Notes: generated by a model from the sequence alone, not told the origin. 64,000 nt of DNA from Pseudomonas azotoformans (GCF_900103345.1 NZ_LT629702.1:4882501-4946500), one strand, 5' to 3'. Positions 26,578 through 35,867 are shown, numbered from the stretch's first letter. A program made the numbers and translations.

Positions 26578-26633
26578 AAAAAACTTTGCTGAAACACGAT
26601 AATGTAAAAAAAAATGGTGAGAGGTAAAAAAAA
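26576..26633. other. Three phased A-tracts upstream of the Fic gene
   Basis: Runs of 8, 9 and 8 adenines (26576-26583, 26606-26614, 26626-26633) are centred about 30 and 20 bp apart, near three and two helical turns. Each is preceded by GT. Such phasing can bend DNA. The Fic start follows 45 bp later. Confidence 0.5.
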
Positions 26634-26678
26634 CTGGGCTTTAATCGACCAAGTGAATTTTTTCTGGGGAAGCTCACC

Positions 26679-28157
26679 TTGGCAACAGTCGGATATGCCC
26701 ATCTCTGCGAATCGCTGGATTTAAAAGTCATTGCGCTGCACCGCGTCGCGATGATTAAACCGGTGACCAGAATCACCTTGATCGGCAACTGCCTGGCTGT
26801 TCCACACAGCGTCGCGCCTGCGCAACATGCCTGGTTTGAACATGTGCTATTTGCCCTCAAGCACGAAGGCGTGAATCTAGCCGTACTTGCGCAGGTGTTT
26901 GAACAGCTTGGTCCCGAGCCATTTCTGGCTGGGTTGGCAGCCTCCCCCAATGGTGCGTTTATTCGTAAAGCTTGCTTTCTATGGGAAGGTTTTACCGGAC
27001 AGACTCTGGATCATGCTGTTCCGGTGCGAGGGCGTGTCGTTGCCTTGTTCGATCCCGAACGCTATGTCACCGGCCCCAGTATTCGCAATAGCCGCTGGCG
27101 GGTGGATTTCAACGGGTTGGGTTCTCTGCATTACTGCGCCACCGTAGAGCGAACACCTCGGGTGGATGCGTTATTGGCGCTAGATGTGTTGGATCGCGCC
27201 AAATCCTTCATGGCCACGCTCCCACCCGAAATGATGGACCGCGCGATCCAGTGGGCCTATCTCCACGAAACCCGCGACTCGTTCGCCATCGAAAAAGAAC
27301 AACCCAGTGAAGAGAAATCCCGCCGCTTCGTACAACTCTTACGCCAGGCTCATGAAGGCCGCCTGCTGACAGAGGACTACCTGGTCGAGCTGCAAAACAG
27401 CACCGTGTCCAACCCCTTCGATAAAGCCGTCGCCTTTCGCCACGAACAAAACCACCTGCATAACGGCCTGCGTGGCGCGGCGGGCGTGAGCTATGTGCCG
27501 CCTGCGCCGGCGCTCTGTCAGGAACTGATGGAAGAGTTGATGGCATTCGCCAATCAGCCTGTGAGAGAGGTTGATCCATTGGTGGCGGCTGCCGTCACTG
27601 CTTTCGGCTTTGTGTTCCTGCATCCGTTCATGGACGGTAACGGGCGCCTGTCTCGCTTCCTGATCCATCAGACGCTCTGTCACTACGGCGCACTGGAAAA
27701 CGGCTTGTTGCTGCCCGTTTCCGTCGCGATGAAGCATGAAGAACAAGCCTATCTGGAGGCCCTCAAAGCCTTCTCCCAACCCACACGGGAATTCTGGAAC
27801 GTCACCTGGCTGGACGGCGACCCAATGGCCTTCGACTTCATCGGCCACCCCTCGATCTACCGCTACTGGGACGCCACCCGCTGCGTCGAATTCACCCTGC
27901 AAATGGCCCACCGCGCCCTGGAAGTTGAACTACGCGAGGAGACCGAGTTTCTCGACCGCTACGACCGCGTGATCAAGGCCGTGAACCAGCGTTATGACGT
28001 GCGTGGCAGTGACCTGTCGAAGCTGGTGATGATGTGCCTGGACAACGAGGGCAAGGTTTCCAAGCACCGGCGCAAGCAGTTTCAGTACAGCGTGCCGGAG
28101 GAAGTGTTTGAGTTTATTGAGGCGCAAGTGGGGCGGGTAATCAGCGATCAGTCTTAA
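26679..28157 (+). CDS. Fic family AMP-transferase, class II type
   Basis: The 492-aa protein has the Fic core motif HPFMDGNGRLSR with catalytic H315. An N-terminal inhibitory-helix motif SFAIEKE (S201, E205) precedes the core, as in self-inhibited class II Fic proteins; the residue after E205 is Lys rather than the usual Gly or Asn. A C-terminal winged-helix-like part follows (ENEGKVSKHRRKQFQ-like). It probably AMPylates a protein target. The start is taken as TTG at 26679 (MATVGYAHL); an ATG at 26751 is possible. No separate antitoxin gene is present, consistent with intramolecular inhibition. Confidence 0.85.
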   Translation: MATVGYAHLCESLDLKVIALHRVAMIKPVTRITLIGNCLAVPHSVAPAQHAWFEHVLFALKHEGVNLAVLAQVFEQLGPEPFLAGLAASPNGAFIRKACFLWEGFTGQTLDHAVPVRGRVVALFDPERYVTGPSIRNSRWRVDFNGLGSLHYCATVERTPRVDALLALDVLDRAKSFMATLPPEMMDRAIQWAYLHETRDSFAIEKEQPSEEKSRRFVQLLRQAHEGRLLTEDYLVELQNSTVSNPFDKAVAFRHEQNHLHNGLRGAAGVSYVPPAPALCQELMEELMAFANQPVREVDPLVAAAVTAFGFVFLHPFMDGNGRLSRFLIHQTLCHYGALENGLLLPVSVAMKHEEQAYLEALKAFSQPTREFWNVTWLDGDPMAFDFIGHPSIYRYWDATRCVEFTLQMAHRALEVELREETEFLDRYDRVIKAVNQRYDVRGSDLSKLVMMCLDNEGKVSKHRRKQFQYSVPEEVFEFIEAQVGRVISDQS

Positions 28158-28266
28158 AGACTACGATGCCTTAGCGCAAACCCGCTTTACTTACCCTACC
28201 GTCCCACCACCCATCCGCAAAATTGTTTCAAAACTTGACGCGATAGCATCCATCCACCATATTGAT

Positions 28267-28282
28267 AGTTAGCAAACTAACT
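28267..28282. promoter_or_regulatory. MarR-type operator candidate AGTTAG-N4-CTAACT
   Basis: A perfect 6-bp dyad with a 4-bp spacer (CAAA) lies 16 bp before the MarR start. TTGATA (28262-28267) at its left edge could be the -35 of the operon promoter, with a weak TATGCG 16 bp on. The repressor would then block its own promoter. Confidence 0.6.
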
Positions 28283-28298
28283 GTATGCGAACTATCCA

Positions 28299-28736
28299 GT
28301 GCCTCAATCCCTCGAACAACTCCAGATGAACCTCAGCAGCAGCATGGTGGTGGGCGCCCGTAACTGGCGCAAAATCTGCCAGACCACGCTGGTGAGCTAT
28401 GGCATCTCCGAAGCCTGCGCCGTGCCGTTGTTGATGATCGGCCGTCTGGGCGACGGTGTGCATCAGGTCAAAGTGGCCCAGGCCTCGGGGATGGAAAGTC
28501 CGTCGCTGGTGCGCCTGCTCGACCGGCTGTGCACCGACGGCTACGTGTGCCGTACCGAAGACATCCACGACCGCCGCGCCAAGTCCCTCAGCCTCACCGA
28601 GCGTGGCCGTGAGCTGGTGCAAGCGGTGGAGGTGCAGTTGGTGCGCCTGCGCAAGGAAGTGCTGGCCGACATGACCCAAGGTGATATGGAAGCCGCGCTG
28701 CGTGTGCTGCGTGCTTTCGAGGCGGCGTCGCTTTGA
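28299..28736 (+). CDS. MarR family transcriptional regulator
   Basis: The 145-aa regulator has the winged-helix core (KVAQASGMESPSLVRLLDRLCTDGYVCRTEDIHDRRAKSLSLTERG, two blocks at about residues 58-103), including the DxRxK wing. The start is GTG at 28299 with no ribosome site; ATG at 28326 is the alternative. If the promoter guess is right, the mRNA begins only a few bases upstream, so translation may be leaderless. It is first in a five-gene efflux operon and overlaps the FUSC gene by 4 nt. Confidence 0.88.
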   Translation: MPQSLEQLQMNLSSSMVVGARNWRKICQTTLVSYGISEACAVPLLMIGRLGDGVHQVKVAQASGMESPSLVRLLDRLCTDGYVCRTEDIHDRRAKSLSLTERGRELVQAVEVQLVRLRKEVLADMTQGDMEAALRVLRAFEAASL

Positions 28737-30811
28737 ACGGATTTTTTACCGGTTTCCCGCCCGCCCGTGATTGGTTCTACGGGGTGCGTACCTTCGCGGC
28801 CTCGATGATTGCCCTGTACATCGCCATGCTTATGCAAATGCCGCGTCCGTACTGGGCGATGGCGACGGTGTACATCGTGTCCAGCCCGTTTGTCGGCCCG
28901 ACCAGTTCCAAGGCGCTGTACCGTGCCATCGGCACCTTCATGGGCGCGGCGGCGGCGGTGCTGTTCGTGCCGATGTTCGTGCAGTCGCCCTACATGCTGG
29001 TGGTGGTGATTGCCTTGTGGACGGGCACCTTGCTGTTCCTGTCGATGCACTTGCGCACGGCTAACAACTACGCGCTGATGCTCGCTGGTTACACCTTGCC
29101 GCTGATCGCCCTGCCGGTGGTGGATAACCCGCTGGCGGTGTGGGATGTCGCCGAAGCGCGTACCGAAGAAATCTTCCTCGGTATCGTGGTAGCAGCGGTG
29201 GTGGGCGCGATGTTCTGGCCGCGCCGGCTGATGCCGGTGTTCGATGGCTCGGTGGCCAAGTGGTTTGCCGATGCCCAGGTCTACAGCCAACGCTTTATCA
29301 CGCGCAATGTGCAGCCTGAAGAAATCAGTACCTTGCGCGGCGGCATGGTCGCCACCTTCAACACCCTCGAATTGATGATCGGCCAGTTGCCTCACGAAGG
29401 CGCACGGCCGCAGACGGTGCGCAATACCAAGGAGCTGCGCGGGCGCATGATCCACCTGCTGCCGGTGGTGGACGCCCTCGACGACGCGCTTTATGCCATC
29501 GAGCATCGCGCGCCGGAGTTCCTCGATAAAATCACGCCGCTGCTGGAAGCGACCAGCCAGTGGCTGGAGGACACCCAAGAAGCGGCGCCGATGGAACGCT
29601 GGCGTGTCCTGCGTGACCAGGTCGACGCCCTGCAACCGACCGGCGAAGCACTCGACGATCGCCACACATTGCTGTTCTCCAACGCGCTGTATCGTCTGGC
29701 CGAGTGGATCGACCTGTGGCAAGACTGCCGCAGCCTGCAAGCCGCGATCCAGTGTGAAAGCCAGGACACCTGGCGCGCCGTGTACCGTCACTGGCGCCTG
29801 GGCCGGCTCACGCCGTTCCTCGACCGAGGGTTGATGTTCTACTCGGCGTTTTCCACCGTCACCGCGATCATTGTCGCGTCGGTGTTGTGGATTCTGCTCG
29901 GCTGGACCGACGGCGGCAGCGCGGTGATCCTGGCAGCCGTCGCCTGCAGCTTTTTCGCCTCGATGGACGACCCGGCGCCGCAGATCTACCGGTTCTTCTT
30001 CTGGACCGCCATGTCGGTGTTGTTCGCCAGCCTCTATCTGTTCCTGGTGCTGCCCAACCTGCACGACTTCCCGATGCTGGTGCTGGCCTTTGCGGTGCCG
30101 TTCATCTGCATCGGCACGCTCACCGTGCAGCCGCGTTTCTACCTGGGCATGTTGCTGACGCTGGTGAACACCTCGTCGTTCATCAGCATCCAGGGGGCTT
30201 ACGACGCTGACTTCCTCAACTTTGCCAACGTCAACCTGGCCGGGCCGGTGGGCCTGCTGTTCGCCTTTGTGTGGACGCTGATCGCGCGGCCCTTCGGCGC
30301 CGAGCTGGCGGCCAAGCGCCTGACCCGGTTCAGCTGGCGCGACATCGTCAGCCTCACCGAGCCCGCGACCCTGGCCGAACATCGGCACATGGCCGTGCAG
30401 ATGCTCGACCGCCTGATGCAGCACCTGCCGCGCCTGGCCCTGATCAATCAGGACACCGGCACCGCCCTGCGCGATTTGCGCGTGGCGCTGAACCTGCTCG
30501 ATTTGCTGGCTTACTCGCCGCGCATCCTCGGCGTGCCGCGGGTGTTGCTCAACCAAGTGGTGGAAGGCGTCGGCGGTTACTTCAAGGCGTGTCTCAAGGC
30601 CGGTGAACGCTTGCCCGCGCCCAGCGGTCTGCTGATGACCCTGGACCGCACGCGCCGCGCCCTCAACGGCCAGGGCCTGCAAGACGAAGACGACACCCGT
30701 CTGCACTTGTTGCATGCGCTGGCCGGTTTGCGCCTGGCGTTGCTGCCCGGTGTGGAGTTCATTGGCGGCACTGAGATGGAAGCGCCGCTGCCTGATGGAG
30801 CGCCTTTATGA
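28733..30811 (+). CDS. FUSC family (AaeB-like) inner-membrane exporter
   Basis: The 692-aa protein has two blocks of membrane helices (about 20-170 and 365-500), each followed by a cytosolic domain, the architecture of AaeB/FUSC proteins that export aromatic carboxylic acids such as hydroxybenzoates. The start is TTG at 28733 (TTGA overlap with the MarR stop), giving MNGFFTGFPPARDWFYG. With the DUF1656, HlyD and NodT genes it forms a complete efflux system. Confidence 0.9.
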   Translation: MNGFFTGFPPARDWFYGVRTFAASMIALYIAMLMQMPRPYWAMATVYIVSSPFVGPTSSKALYRAIGTFMGAAAAVLFVPMFVQSPYMLVVVIALWTGTLLFLSMHLRTANNYALMLAGYTLPLIALPVVDNPLAVWDVAEARTEEIFLGIVVAAVVGAMFWPRRLMPVFDGSVAKWFADAQVYSQRFITRNVQPEEISTLRGGMVATFNTLELMIGQLPHEGARPQTVRNTKELRGRMIHLLPVVDALDDALYAIEHRAPEFLDKITPLLEATSQWLEDTQEAAPMERWRVLRDQVDALQPTGEALDDRHTLLFSNALYRLAEWIDLWQDCRSLQAAIQCESQDTWRAVYRHWRLGRLTPFLDRGLMFYSAFSTVTAIIVASVLWILLGWTDGGSAVILAAVACSFFASMDDPAPQIYRFFFWTAMSVLFASLYLFLVLPNLHDFPMLVLAFAVPFICIGTLTVQPRFYLGMLLTLVNTSSFISIQGAYDADFLNFANVNLAGPVGLLFAFVWTLIARPFGAELAAKRLTRFSWRDIVSLTEPATLAEHRHMAVQMLDRLMQHLPRLALINQDTGTALRDLRVALNLLDLLAYSPRILGVPRVLLNQVVEGVGGYFKACLKAGERLPAPSGLLMTLDRTRRALNGQGLQDEDDTRLHLLHALAGLRLALLPGVEFIGGTEMEAPLPDGAPL

Positions 30812-31017
30812 TCGGTGATCTGGATATCAGCGGGGTGTTCCTGCCCACGCTGCTGGTGCTGATGGGCATTACGTATGTGTTGTTCCTGGTGGTGCACGGG
30901 TTGTTGACCCGCCTCCACTTCTATCGCCTGGTCTGGCACCGGGCATTGTTCAATGTGGGGCTCTACGCGCTGTTGCTGGGCGCGGTGGACTCACTCAGTC
31001 GATACCTGATGACATGA
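30808..31017 (+). CDS. DUF1656 small membrane protein (AaeX-like)
   Basis: The 69-aa protein has two predicted membrane helices (about 10-30 and 45-65). DUF1656 proteins routinely sit between a FUSC exporter and its adaptor; AaeX of E. coli is the known example. ATGA overlaps occur at both ends. Confidence 0.88.
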   Translation: MIGDLDISGVFLPTLLVLMGITYVLFLVVHGLLTRLHFYRLVWHRALFNVGLYALLLGAVDSLSRYLMT

Positions 31018-31904
31018 AAAAACCTTTTTTGACCATCGGCCGCGTAGTCCTCACGTTGTTGATCGTGACGTTTGCGGTCGTCGTGGTGTGGCGCATGGTC
31101 ATGTACTACATGTTTGCCCCCTGGACCCGTGACGGCCACATCCGTGCCGACATCGTGCAGATCGCGCCGGACGTGTCGGGGCTGATCCAGCGCGTGGACG
31201 TGCGCGACAACCAGTTGGTGACCAAGGGCCAGGTGCTGTTTGCCGTGGACCAGGACCGCTTCAAGCTGGCGCTGCGCCAAGCCCAGGCTGCCGTGGCCGA
31301 CCGCCAGGAAACCCTGGCCCAGGCCCAGCGCGAGTACAAGCGCAACCGAGGCCTGGGCAACCTGGTGCCCAGCGAACAACTGGAAGAAAGCCAGTCCCGC
31401 GTGGCCCGTGCCCAGTCGGCCCTGGCCGAAGCCCAAGTGACGGTGGATTCCGCGCAACTGAACCTTGATCGTTCGGTGATCCGCAGCCCCGTGGACGGCT
31501 ACGTCAACGACCGTGCGCCGCGTACCCAGGAGTTCGTCACCGCCGGGCGCCCGGTGCTGTCAGTGGTGGACAGCAATTCCTTTCACATCGACGGCTATTT
31601 TGAAGAGACCAAGCTCGACGGTATCCACGTCGGCATGGGCGTGGACATCCGCGTGATCGGCGACAACGCCCGCCTGCATGGTCACGTGCAAAGCATCGTC
31701 GCCGGCATTGAAGACCGCGACCGCAGCAGCGGCTCCAACCTGCTGCCCAACGTCAACCCGGCGTTCAGTTGGGTGCGTCTGGCCCAGCGGATTCCGGTAC
31801 GCATCGCGTTTGACGATGTGCCGGCGGACTTCCGCATGATCGCCGGGCGTACCGCCACCGTCTCGATCATCGATGACAAGGTCAAAGACGGAGACAAGCC
31901 ATGA
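31014..31904 (+). CDS. HlyD family adaptor (AaeA-like)
   Basis: The 296-aa membrane fusion protein has an N-terminal anchor (about 5-30), a lipoyl-type motif (VSGLIQRVDVRDNQLVTKGQ, about 53-72), a helical hairpin and a beta-barrel part. It bridges the FUSC exporter to the outer-membrane channel. It overlaps both neighbours by 4 nt. Confidence 0.92.
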   Translation: MKKPFLTIGRVVLTLLIVTFAVVVVWRMVMYYMFAPWTRDGHIRADIVQIAPDVSGLIQRVDVRDNQLVTKGQVLFAVDQDRFKLALRQAQAAVADRQETLAQAQREYKRNRGLGNLVPSEQLEESQSRVARAQSALAEAQVTVDSAQLNLDRSVIRSPVDGYVNDRAPRTQEFVTAGRPVLSVVDSNSFHIDGYFEETKLDGIHVGMGVDIRVIGDNARLHGHVQSIVAGIEDRDRSSGSNLLPNVNPAFSWVRLAQRIPVRIAFDDVPADFRMIAGRTATVSIIDDKVKDGDKP

Positions 31905-33343
31905 AGCAGCTGCTGGCCACCGCCGCGCTGGGGTTGCTGCTGTCGGCCTGCCAAGTGGTGGGGCCGGATTACACGCTGCCGGAAAAGTCCGCCATCAATC
32001 GGGGCGACCTGCAAGGGCAGATCGCCGGCGAGGGTAGCAATGTCGTGTCGGCCCCGGTGCCGGCCGACTGGTGGAAGCTGTACAAGGACCCGCGCCTGGA
32101 TGAACTGGTGCGCCAGGCCATGGCCTCCAATACCGACTTGCGGGTGGCCGCCGCCAACCTGCAGCGCGCGCGTTTCCAGACCCAGGAAGCTGAATCCGCA
32201 GGCGGCTGGAGTGCGGGCGCCAAGGCCGAGGCCCAGCGTCTGCAGGAATCCGGCGAGGCATTTTTGCTGACGGAAAAAGTCCCGGTGGCCAACATCGGCA
32301 GCGTGGGCATCACCACCTCGTATCAGTTCGATTTGTTCGGCGCCTTGCAGCGCGGTATCGAAAGCGCCCAGGCCAACGCGGATGCGGCTCAGGCCGCTGC
32401 CGACATCGCCCGCATCACCCTGGTGGCGGATGTGGTGCGCTCCTACACCCAGGTGTGCGCGGCCAACGAAGAGTTGGCCATCGCCAACGAGTCCCTCGAC
32501 CTGCAAGCCCAGAGTACTAAGCTGACGCAGCGCCTGCGTGATGCCGGGCGGGGCGATGAAACCCAGGTCACCCGCTCGCAGACCCAATACAAATCCCTGC
32601 GCGCCGACATGCCGCGCTACGAAGCGGCGCGCCAGGCCGGTTTGTTCCGCCTGTCGATGCTGCTGGCCAAGCCGGTGGACCAATTGCCGGCCGGCACGAG
32701 CAGCTGCGCCGAGCTGCCGCATATCGCGCAATTGCTGCCGGTGGGCGATGGCGCGACATTGCTCAAACGCCGCCCCGATGTACGCCAGGCCGAACGCCAA
32801 CTGGCCGCCGCCACCGCGCGTATCGGTGTGGCCACCGCTGCGCTGTACCCGGACATCAGCATCGGCGCCACTGTTGGCACCGTCGGCATACTGGATGACT
32901 TGGGCACGGCGCCCACCAACCGCTGGGGCTTCGGCCCGATGATCAGTTGGACAGTGCCGACCAACGGCGCCCGTGCGCGTATCCACGAAGCCGAAGCCGC
33001 GACCCAGGGCGCCCTGGCGCACTTCGACGGCGTGGTGCTCAATGCCATCCGCGAAACCCAGACCGGCCTTGCGCAATACACCGCGCAACTGCAACGCCGT
33101 GATGCCCTGAATGAGGCCGGCGAGTCGGCGAAGGAAGCGGCGGGGCAGACCCATCGCTTCTTCCAGGCCGGTCGCGCGTCGTTCCTGGCGGATCTGCAAG
33201 CCACCCGCACCTATACCGATGTGCGCGCACAGCTGGCAGCGGCCAACACCCAGGTTGCCATGAGCCAGATCGATCTGTTCCTGGCCCTGGGCGGCGGGTG
33301 GGAAAGCGGACGAACGCAAGCGTCACAGCCCGGCAAACCCTGA
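31901..33343 (+). CDS. Outer-membrane efflux lipoprotein, NodT family
   Basis: The 480-aa protein has a lipobox (LLLSACQ, Cys at 17), two repeated TolC-like segments and the typical end GGGWESG. It is the last gene of the MarR-FUSC-DUF1656-HlyD-NodT operon and overlaps the adaptor by ATGA. It is distinct from the NodT protein at 20206, so the window encodes two independent tripartite exporters. Confidence 0.92.
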   Translation: MKQLLATAALGLLLSACQVVGPDYTLPEKSAINRGDLQGQIAGEGSNVVSAPVPADWWKLYKDPRLDELVRQAMASNTDLRVAAANLQRARFQTQEAESAGGWSAGAKAEAQRLQESGEAFLLTEKVPVANIGSVGITTSYQFDLFGALQRGIESAQANADAAQAAADIARITLVADVVRSYTQVCAANEELAIANESLDLQAQSTKLTQRLRDAGRGDETQVTRSQTQYKSLRADMPRYEAARQAGLFRLSMLLAKPVDQLPAGTSSCAELPHIAQLLPVGDGATLLKRRPDVRQAERQLAAATARIGVATAALYPDISIGATVGTVGILDDLGTAPTNRWGFGPMISWTVPTNGARARIHEAEAATQGALAHFDGVVLNAIRETQTGLAQYTAQLQRRDALNEAGESAKEAAGQTHRFFQAGRASFLADLQATRTYTDVRAQLAAANTQVAMSQIDLFLALGGGWESGRTQASQPGKP

Positions 33344-33424
33344 GCTAAAAGCTATGCTTGGTCAGGTGGGGCGCCGTGACGCTTCACCTGACACTGCTCG
33401 CGTTTGCTCATGGGGATTCCAATA

Positions 33425-34057
33425 ATGAAAAACCCTTATGCTCCCGCTTTCTGGTGCGTGCTCTTCGCACTGGTGCTGTTATCGGCTGCTTATTTCTACG
33501 GCGTCATGTTGGCTCACCAACTCGACAAGGCCATGGTGTTTCTCGACAGCGCCTGTCTGGTGATCGGCACCCTGTCCATCGGTGTGGTGGCCTGGGCCTC
33601 CTACCAAAATCAGCGGGTGAAGCGAAAGCTCCTCGAACAGGGCAAGACCCGTGTGGCGATCTGGGACACCAAGGTCGCGCTGCGCCGGGTCGAGACCGTG
33701 TTCGACCGCTATTTCTGGGGCAGCTATTGGCAGCCGGGGCGTACCTTCCAGGAAGTCATGGGCGACCTCACCGGCACCCCCCTGGAAAAAAGCCTCGAAG
33801 TCCTGAAAAAACAGTGCGTGGCGCTCGACCGGCAAGTGGCTGACGGTCGGCACTGGCTGAACAACGCGCGGGAATTGTCCGATGTGGCCACGCAAATGGC
33901 TCGCGAGCGCTACCAGCTGGACTTCTGCGACCCCAAGGCCGATACCCCGGGCAACGCCGTGATACACCGCGAGTTTGAGGTGCTGGTGTACACCTGGACG
34001 GCGCGGTTGAAGAGTTTCGACCACCAGTTGGATGAAATTGAGTTGGAGTACTCCTGA
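33425..34057 (+). CDS. Hypothetical protein with two N-terminal membrane helices
   Basis: The 210-aa protein has two N-terminal hydrophobic segments (about 8-28 and 38-58), then a charged helical domain (QRVKRKLLEQGKTRVAIWDTK onward is split here). I do not recognise the family. The ATG at 33425 has GGGGA about 9 nt upstream; an ATG at 33410 is a near alternative. It stands alone, 81 bp behind the efflux operon. The charged soluble part suggests a membrane-tethered interaction domain, but this is a guess. Confidence 0.7.
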   Translation: MKNPYAPAFWCVLFALVLLSAAYFYGVMLAHQLDKAMVFLDSACLVIGTLSIGVVAWASYQNQRVKRKLLEQGKTRVAIWDTKVALRRVETVFDRYFWGSYWQPGRTFQEVMGDLTGTPLEKSLEVLKKQCVALDRQVADGRHWLNNARELSDVATQMARERYQLDFCDPKADTPGNAVIHREFEVLVYTWTARLKSFDHQLDEIELEYS

Positions 34058-34088
34058 ACTCCTGCTGAACTGATCCCTCTGAAAAGCT

Positions 34089-34104
34089 GGGCCGTTCGCG
34101 GCCC
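34089..34104 (+). terminator. UUCG-loop hairpin behind the hypothetical gene
   Basis: GGGCCG-TTCG-CGGCCC is a 6-bp stem with the very stable UUCG tetraloop, 32 bp behind the stop at 34057. There is no T-run, so it may stabilise the mRNA end or terminate weakly. Confidence 0.4.
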
Positions 34105-34203
34105 CCAGTGCTAATCTTCCCCCGTTTTCGGCGGGCTTGAGCCAACCCCCTCGGGGTTCAAGGAAGACAGCCCACTTCTCACAGGATTTGATCAGGTCAC
34201 TTC

Positions 34204-35700
34204 ATGAATAAGCCAGCAGTCGTTCTTTTGGGTTTTGTTGTCGCCGTGGGCGTCGTCAGCGCAGGCGGTGCCTGGTACACCGGCAAGCAGTTGGAGCCGG
34301 TGCTGCAAACGGCCGTGAAGGACGCCAACAAGGAACTGCAACGCTCCATGGCGGGCGTCGACGGCAGCGCCACCCTGGAGCTGGTGTCCCTGGACCGTGG
34401 CCTGTTCAGCAGCACCGCGCACTATCGCCTCAAGGGCCAGGGCTCGGTCTTCGGCGAACAGAACCCGAACCCTGAGCTGCTGATTGTCGACCATATCGAA
34501 CACGGCCCGCTTCCATTCTCGCGCCTGGTGTCGCTGAAATGGCTGCCGGTCATGGCCACCAGTCACTATGCACTGGAAAAGAACGCCACCACCGAGAAGT
34601 GGTTCGCCGCCGCCAAAGATGTGTCGCCGCTCAAAGGCGTGGCCAATATCGGCTACAGCCGCTCGGTGAACGGTAATCTCGAACTGCTGCCCCTGGAGTT
34701 CAAGGACGAGACGTCTTCTGTGAGCTTCTCCGGCCTCAACCTGGACTTCGACAGCACTGCCGAAGGCAAGAAGGTCAAGGTGGATGGCTACATGAACAGC
34801 CTCAAGCTGGCCGTCGTTGACGCCAATGGCGCGCCGTTCAACGCCGAATTCGCCGGCCTGACCGTGGCCAGCAACCTGGAGAAATCCACCTTCGGCTTCT
34901 ACACCGGGCAGAACACCGTAGAGCTGACGGACACCAAGCTCACCTTCGGCCCGCAGAAAGCCGTGCTGACCCTCAAGGGCTTCGAGCAGAAAGACTCCAG
35001 CGAAGTCAAAGACAACAACATGGCTGGCCGCGTCGATTACAAGATCGACGAGATCGGCTACCAGGGCAAACCGGTCGGCTCTGCCGCCATGGCCCTGAGC
35101 CTGAAGAACATCGATGTGCCATCGGGCCTGGTGTTGACCAAGCTGTACCAGGACAAGATGCAGCCGGTGCAAGCCGCTGCGGCCGCCGGCCAACCGGTGC
35201 CGGAGCTGCAACTGACCGAAGCCGAGCAGACCCTGGCCGAAGCCAACGTCAACCAGTTGCTGGCCGCCAAGCCACACCTGGCGCTGGAAAACCTGTCGCT
35301 GAAAACCACCCACGGCGAAAGCAAATTCAACCTGGTGCTGGACTTGGCCAAGCCAACTTCCATGGAGCTGCCGCCGGTTGAACTGGGCAAGCAAATGGTC
35401 TCGCTGCTGGACGCGAACCTGACGCTGTCCAAGCCGATGATTGCTGACGTTGCTGCGCTGCAGGCGCAGGTCGGCGGTGTGACCGACCCTAAAGCCATCG
35501 AGCAGCAATCCCAGATGGCCAGCGAGATGGTCAGCGGCATGGCCGTTGGTACGCAACTGGCGACGCTGGTGGGCAGCGACGTGGTCTCCAAACTTCACTA
35601 CGCCAACAATGAAGTGACCTTCAACGGCCAGAAGATGACCGTGGAGCAGTTCATTGGCTTCGTGATGTCCAAGGTCGGTGCGGTTGGCGGCGCGCAGTAA
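34204..35700 (+). CDS. YdgA-like DUF945 family protein
   Basis: The 498-aa protein begins with one hydrophobic segment (about 5-22) that exports or anchors it, followed by GGAWYTGKQLEPVLQ, typical of the DUF945/YdgA family. The rest is soluble and rich in beta strands and in Leu-Lys patterns. The family is periplasmic and of unknown function. It is preceded by GATCAGGTC without a strong ribosome site and is probably monocistronic. Confidence 0.85.
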   Translation: MNKPAVVLLGFVVAVGVVSAGGAWYTGKQLEPVLQTAVKDANKELQRSMAGVDGSATLELVSLDRGLFSSTAHYRLKGQGSVFGEQNPNPELLIVDHIEHGPLPFSRLVSLKWLPVMATSHYALEKNATTEKWFAAAKDVSPLKGVANIGYSRSVNGNLELLPLEFKDETSSVSFSGLNLDFDSTAEGKKVKVDGYMNSLKLAVVDANGAPFNAEFAGLTVASNLEKSTFGFYTGQNTVELTDTKLTFGPQKAVLTLKGFEQKDSSEVKDNNMAGRVDYKIDEIGYQGKPVGSAAMALSLKNIDVPSGLVLTKLYQDKMQPVQAAAAAGQPVPELQLTEAEQTLAEANVNQLLAAKPHLALENLSLKTTHGESKFNLVLDLAKPTSMELPPVELGKQMVSLLDANLTLSKPMIADVAALQAQVGGVTDPKAIEQQSQMASEMVSGMAVGTQLATLVGSDVVSKLHYANNEVTFNGQKMTVEQFIGFVMSKVGAVGGAQ

Positions 35701-35710
35701 AGATTTTGCC

Positions 35711-35845
35711 ATTGCCCTGAAATAAAAAATGGGGGAGCGGGGTTACCCGCGATAAGGGTCAAACCGTCGACACTCATGTCGGCTGGTAACCCTCTATCGC
35801 AGGTAACTTCGCTCCCCCATTCGTATTTCAGACTTGTAGGGCAAT
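35711..35845. repeat. Long nested inverted repeat between DUF945 gene and pga operon
   Basis: Four pairs of matching segments nest around one centre: ATTGCCCT with AGGGCAAT (outer), GAAATA with TATTTC, AATGGGGGAGCG with CGCTCCCCCATT, and GGTTACCCGCGATA with TATCGCAGGTAAC (inner, imperfect). The inner part resembles a REPIN of the GGGAGCGGG...CCCGCGATA class, in a variant form with GTTACCC. It could end the upstream transcript or be a mobile MITE-like unit. Confidence 0.7.
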
Positions 35846-35867
35846 TCTGAACAATTGTTCTGAATTG
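35842..35867. promoter_or_regulatory. 26-bp near-perfect palindrome at the predicted pga promoter
   Basis: The left half CAATTCTGAACAA and right half TTGTTCTGAATTG are exact inverted copies except for one T-T mismatch pair (35848 and 35861). The right half covers the possible -35 box TTGTTC (35855-35860), with TATAGG 17 bp later. An operator for a dimeric or tetrameric regulator is likely. Confidence 0.6.

Noticed and set aside
28541..30715. Minus-strand open frame opposite the FUSC gene
   Set aside because: His/Gln/Arg-rich shadow without domains; FUSC is well supported.
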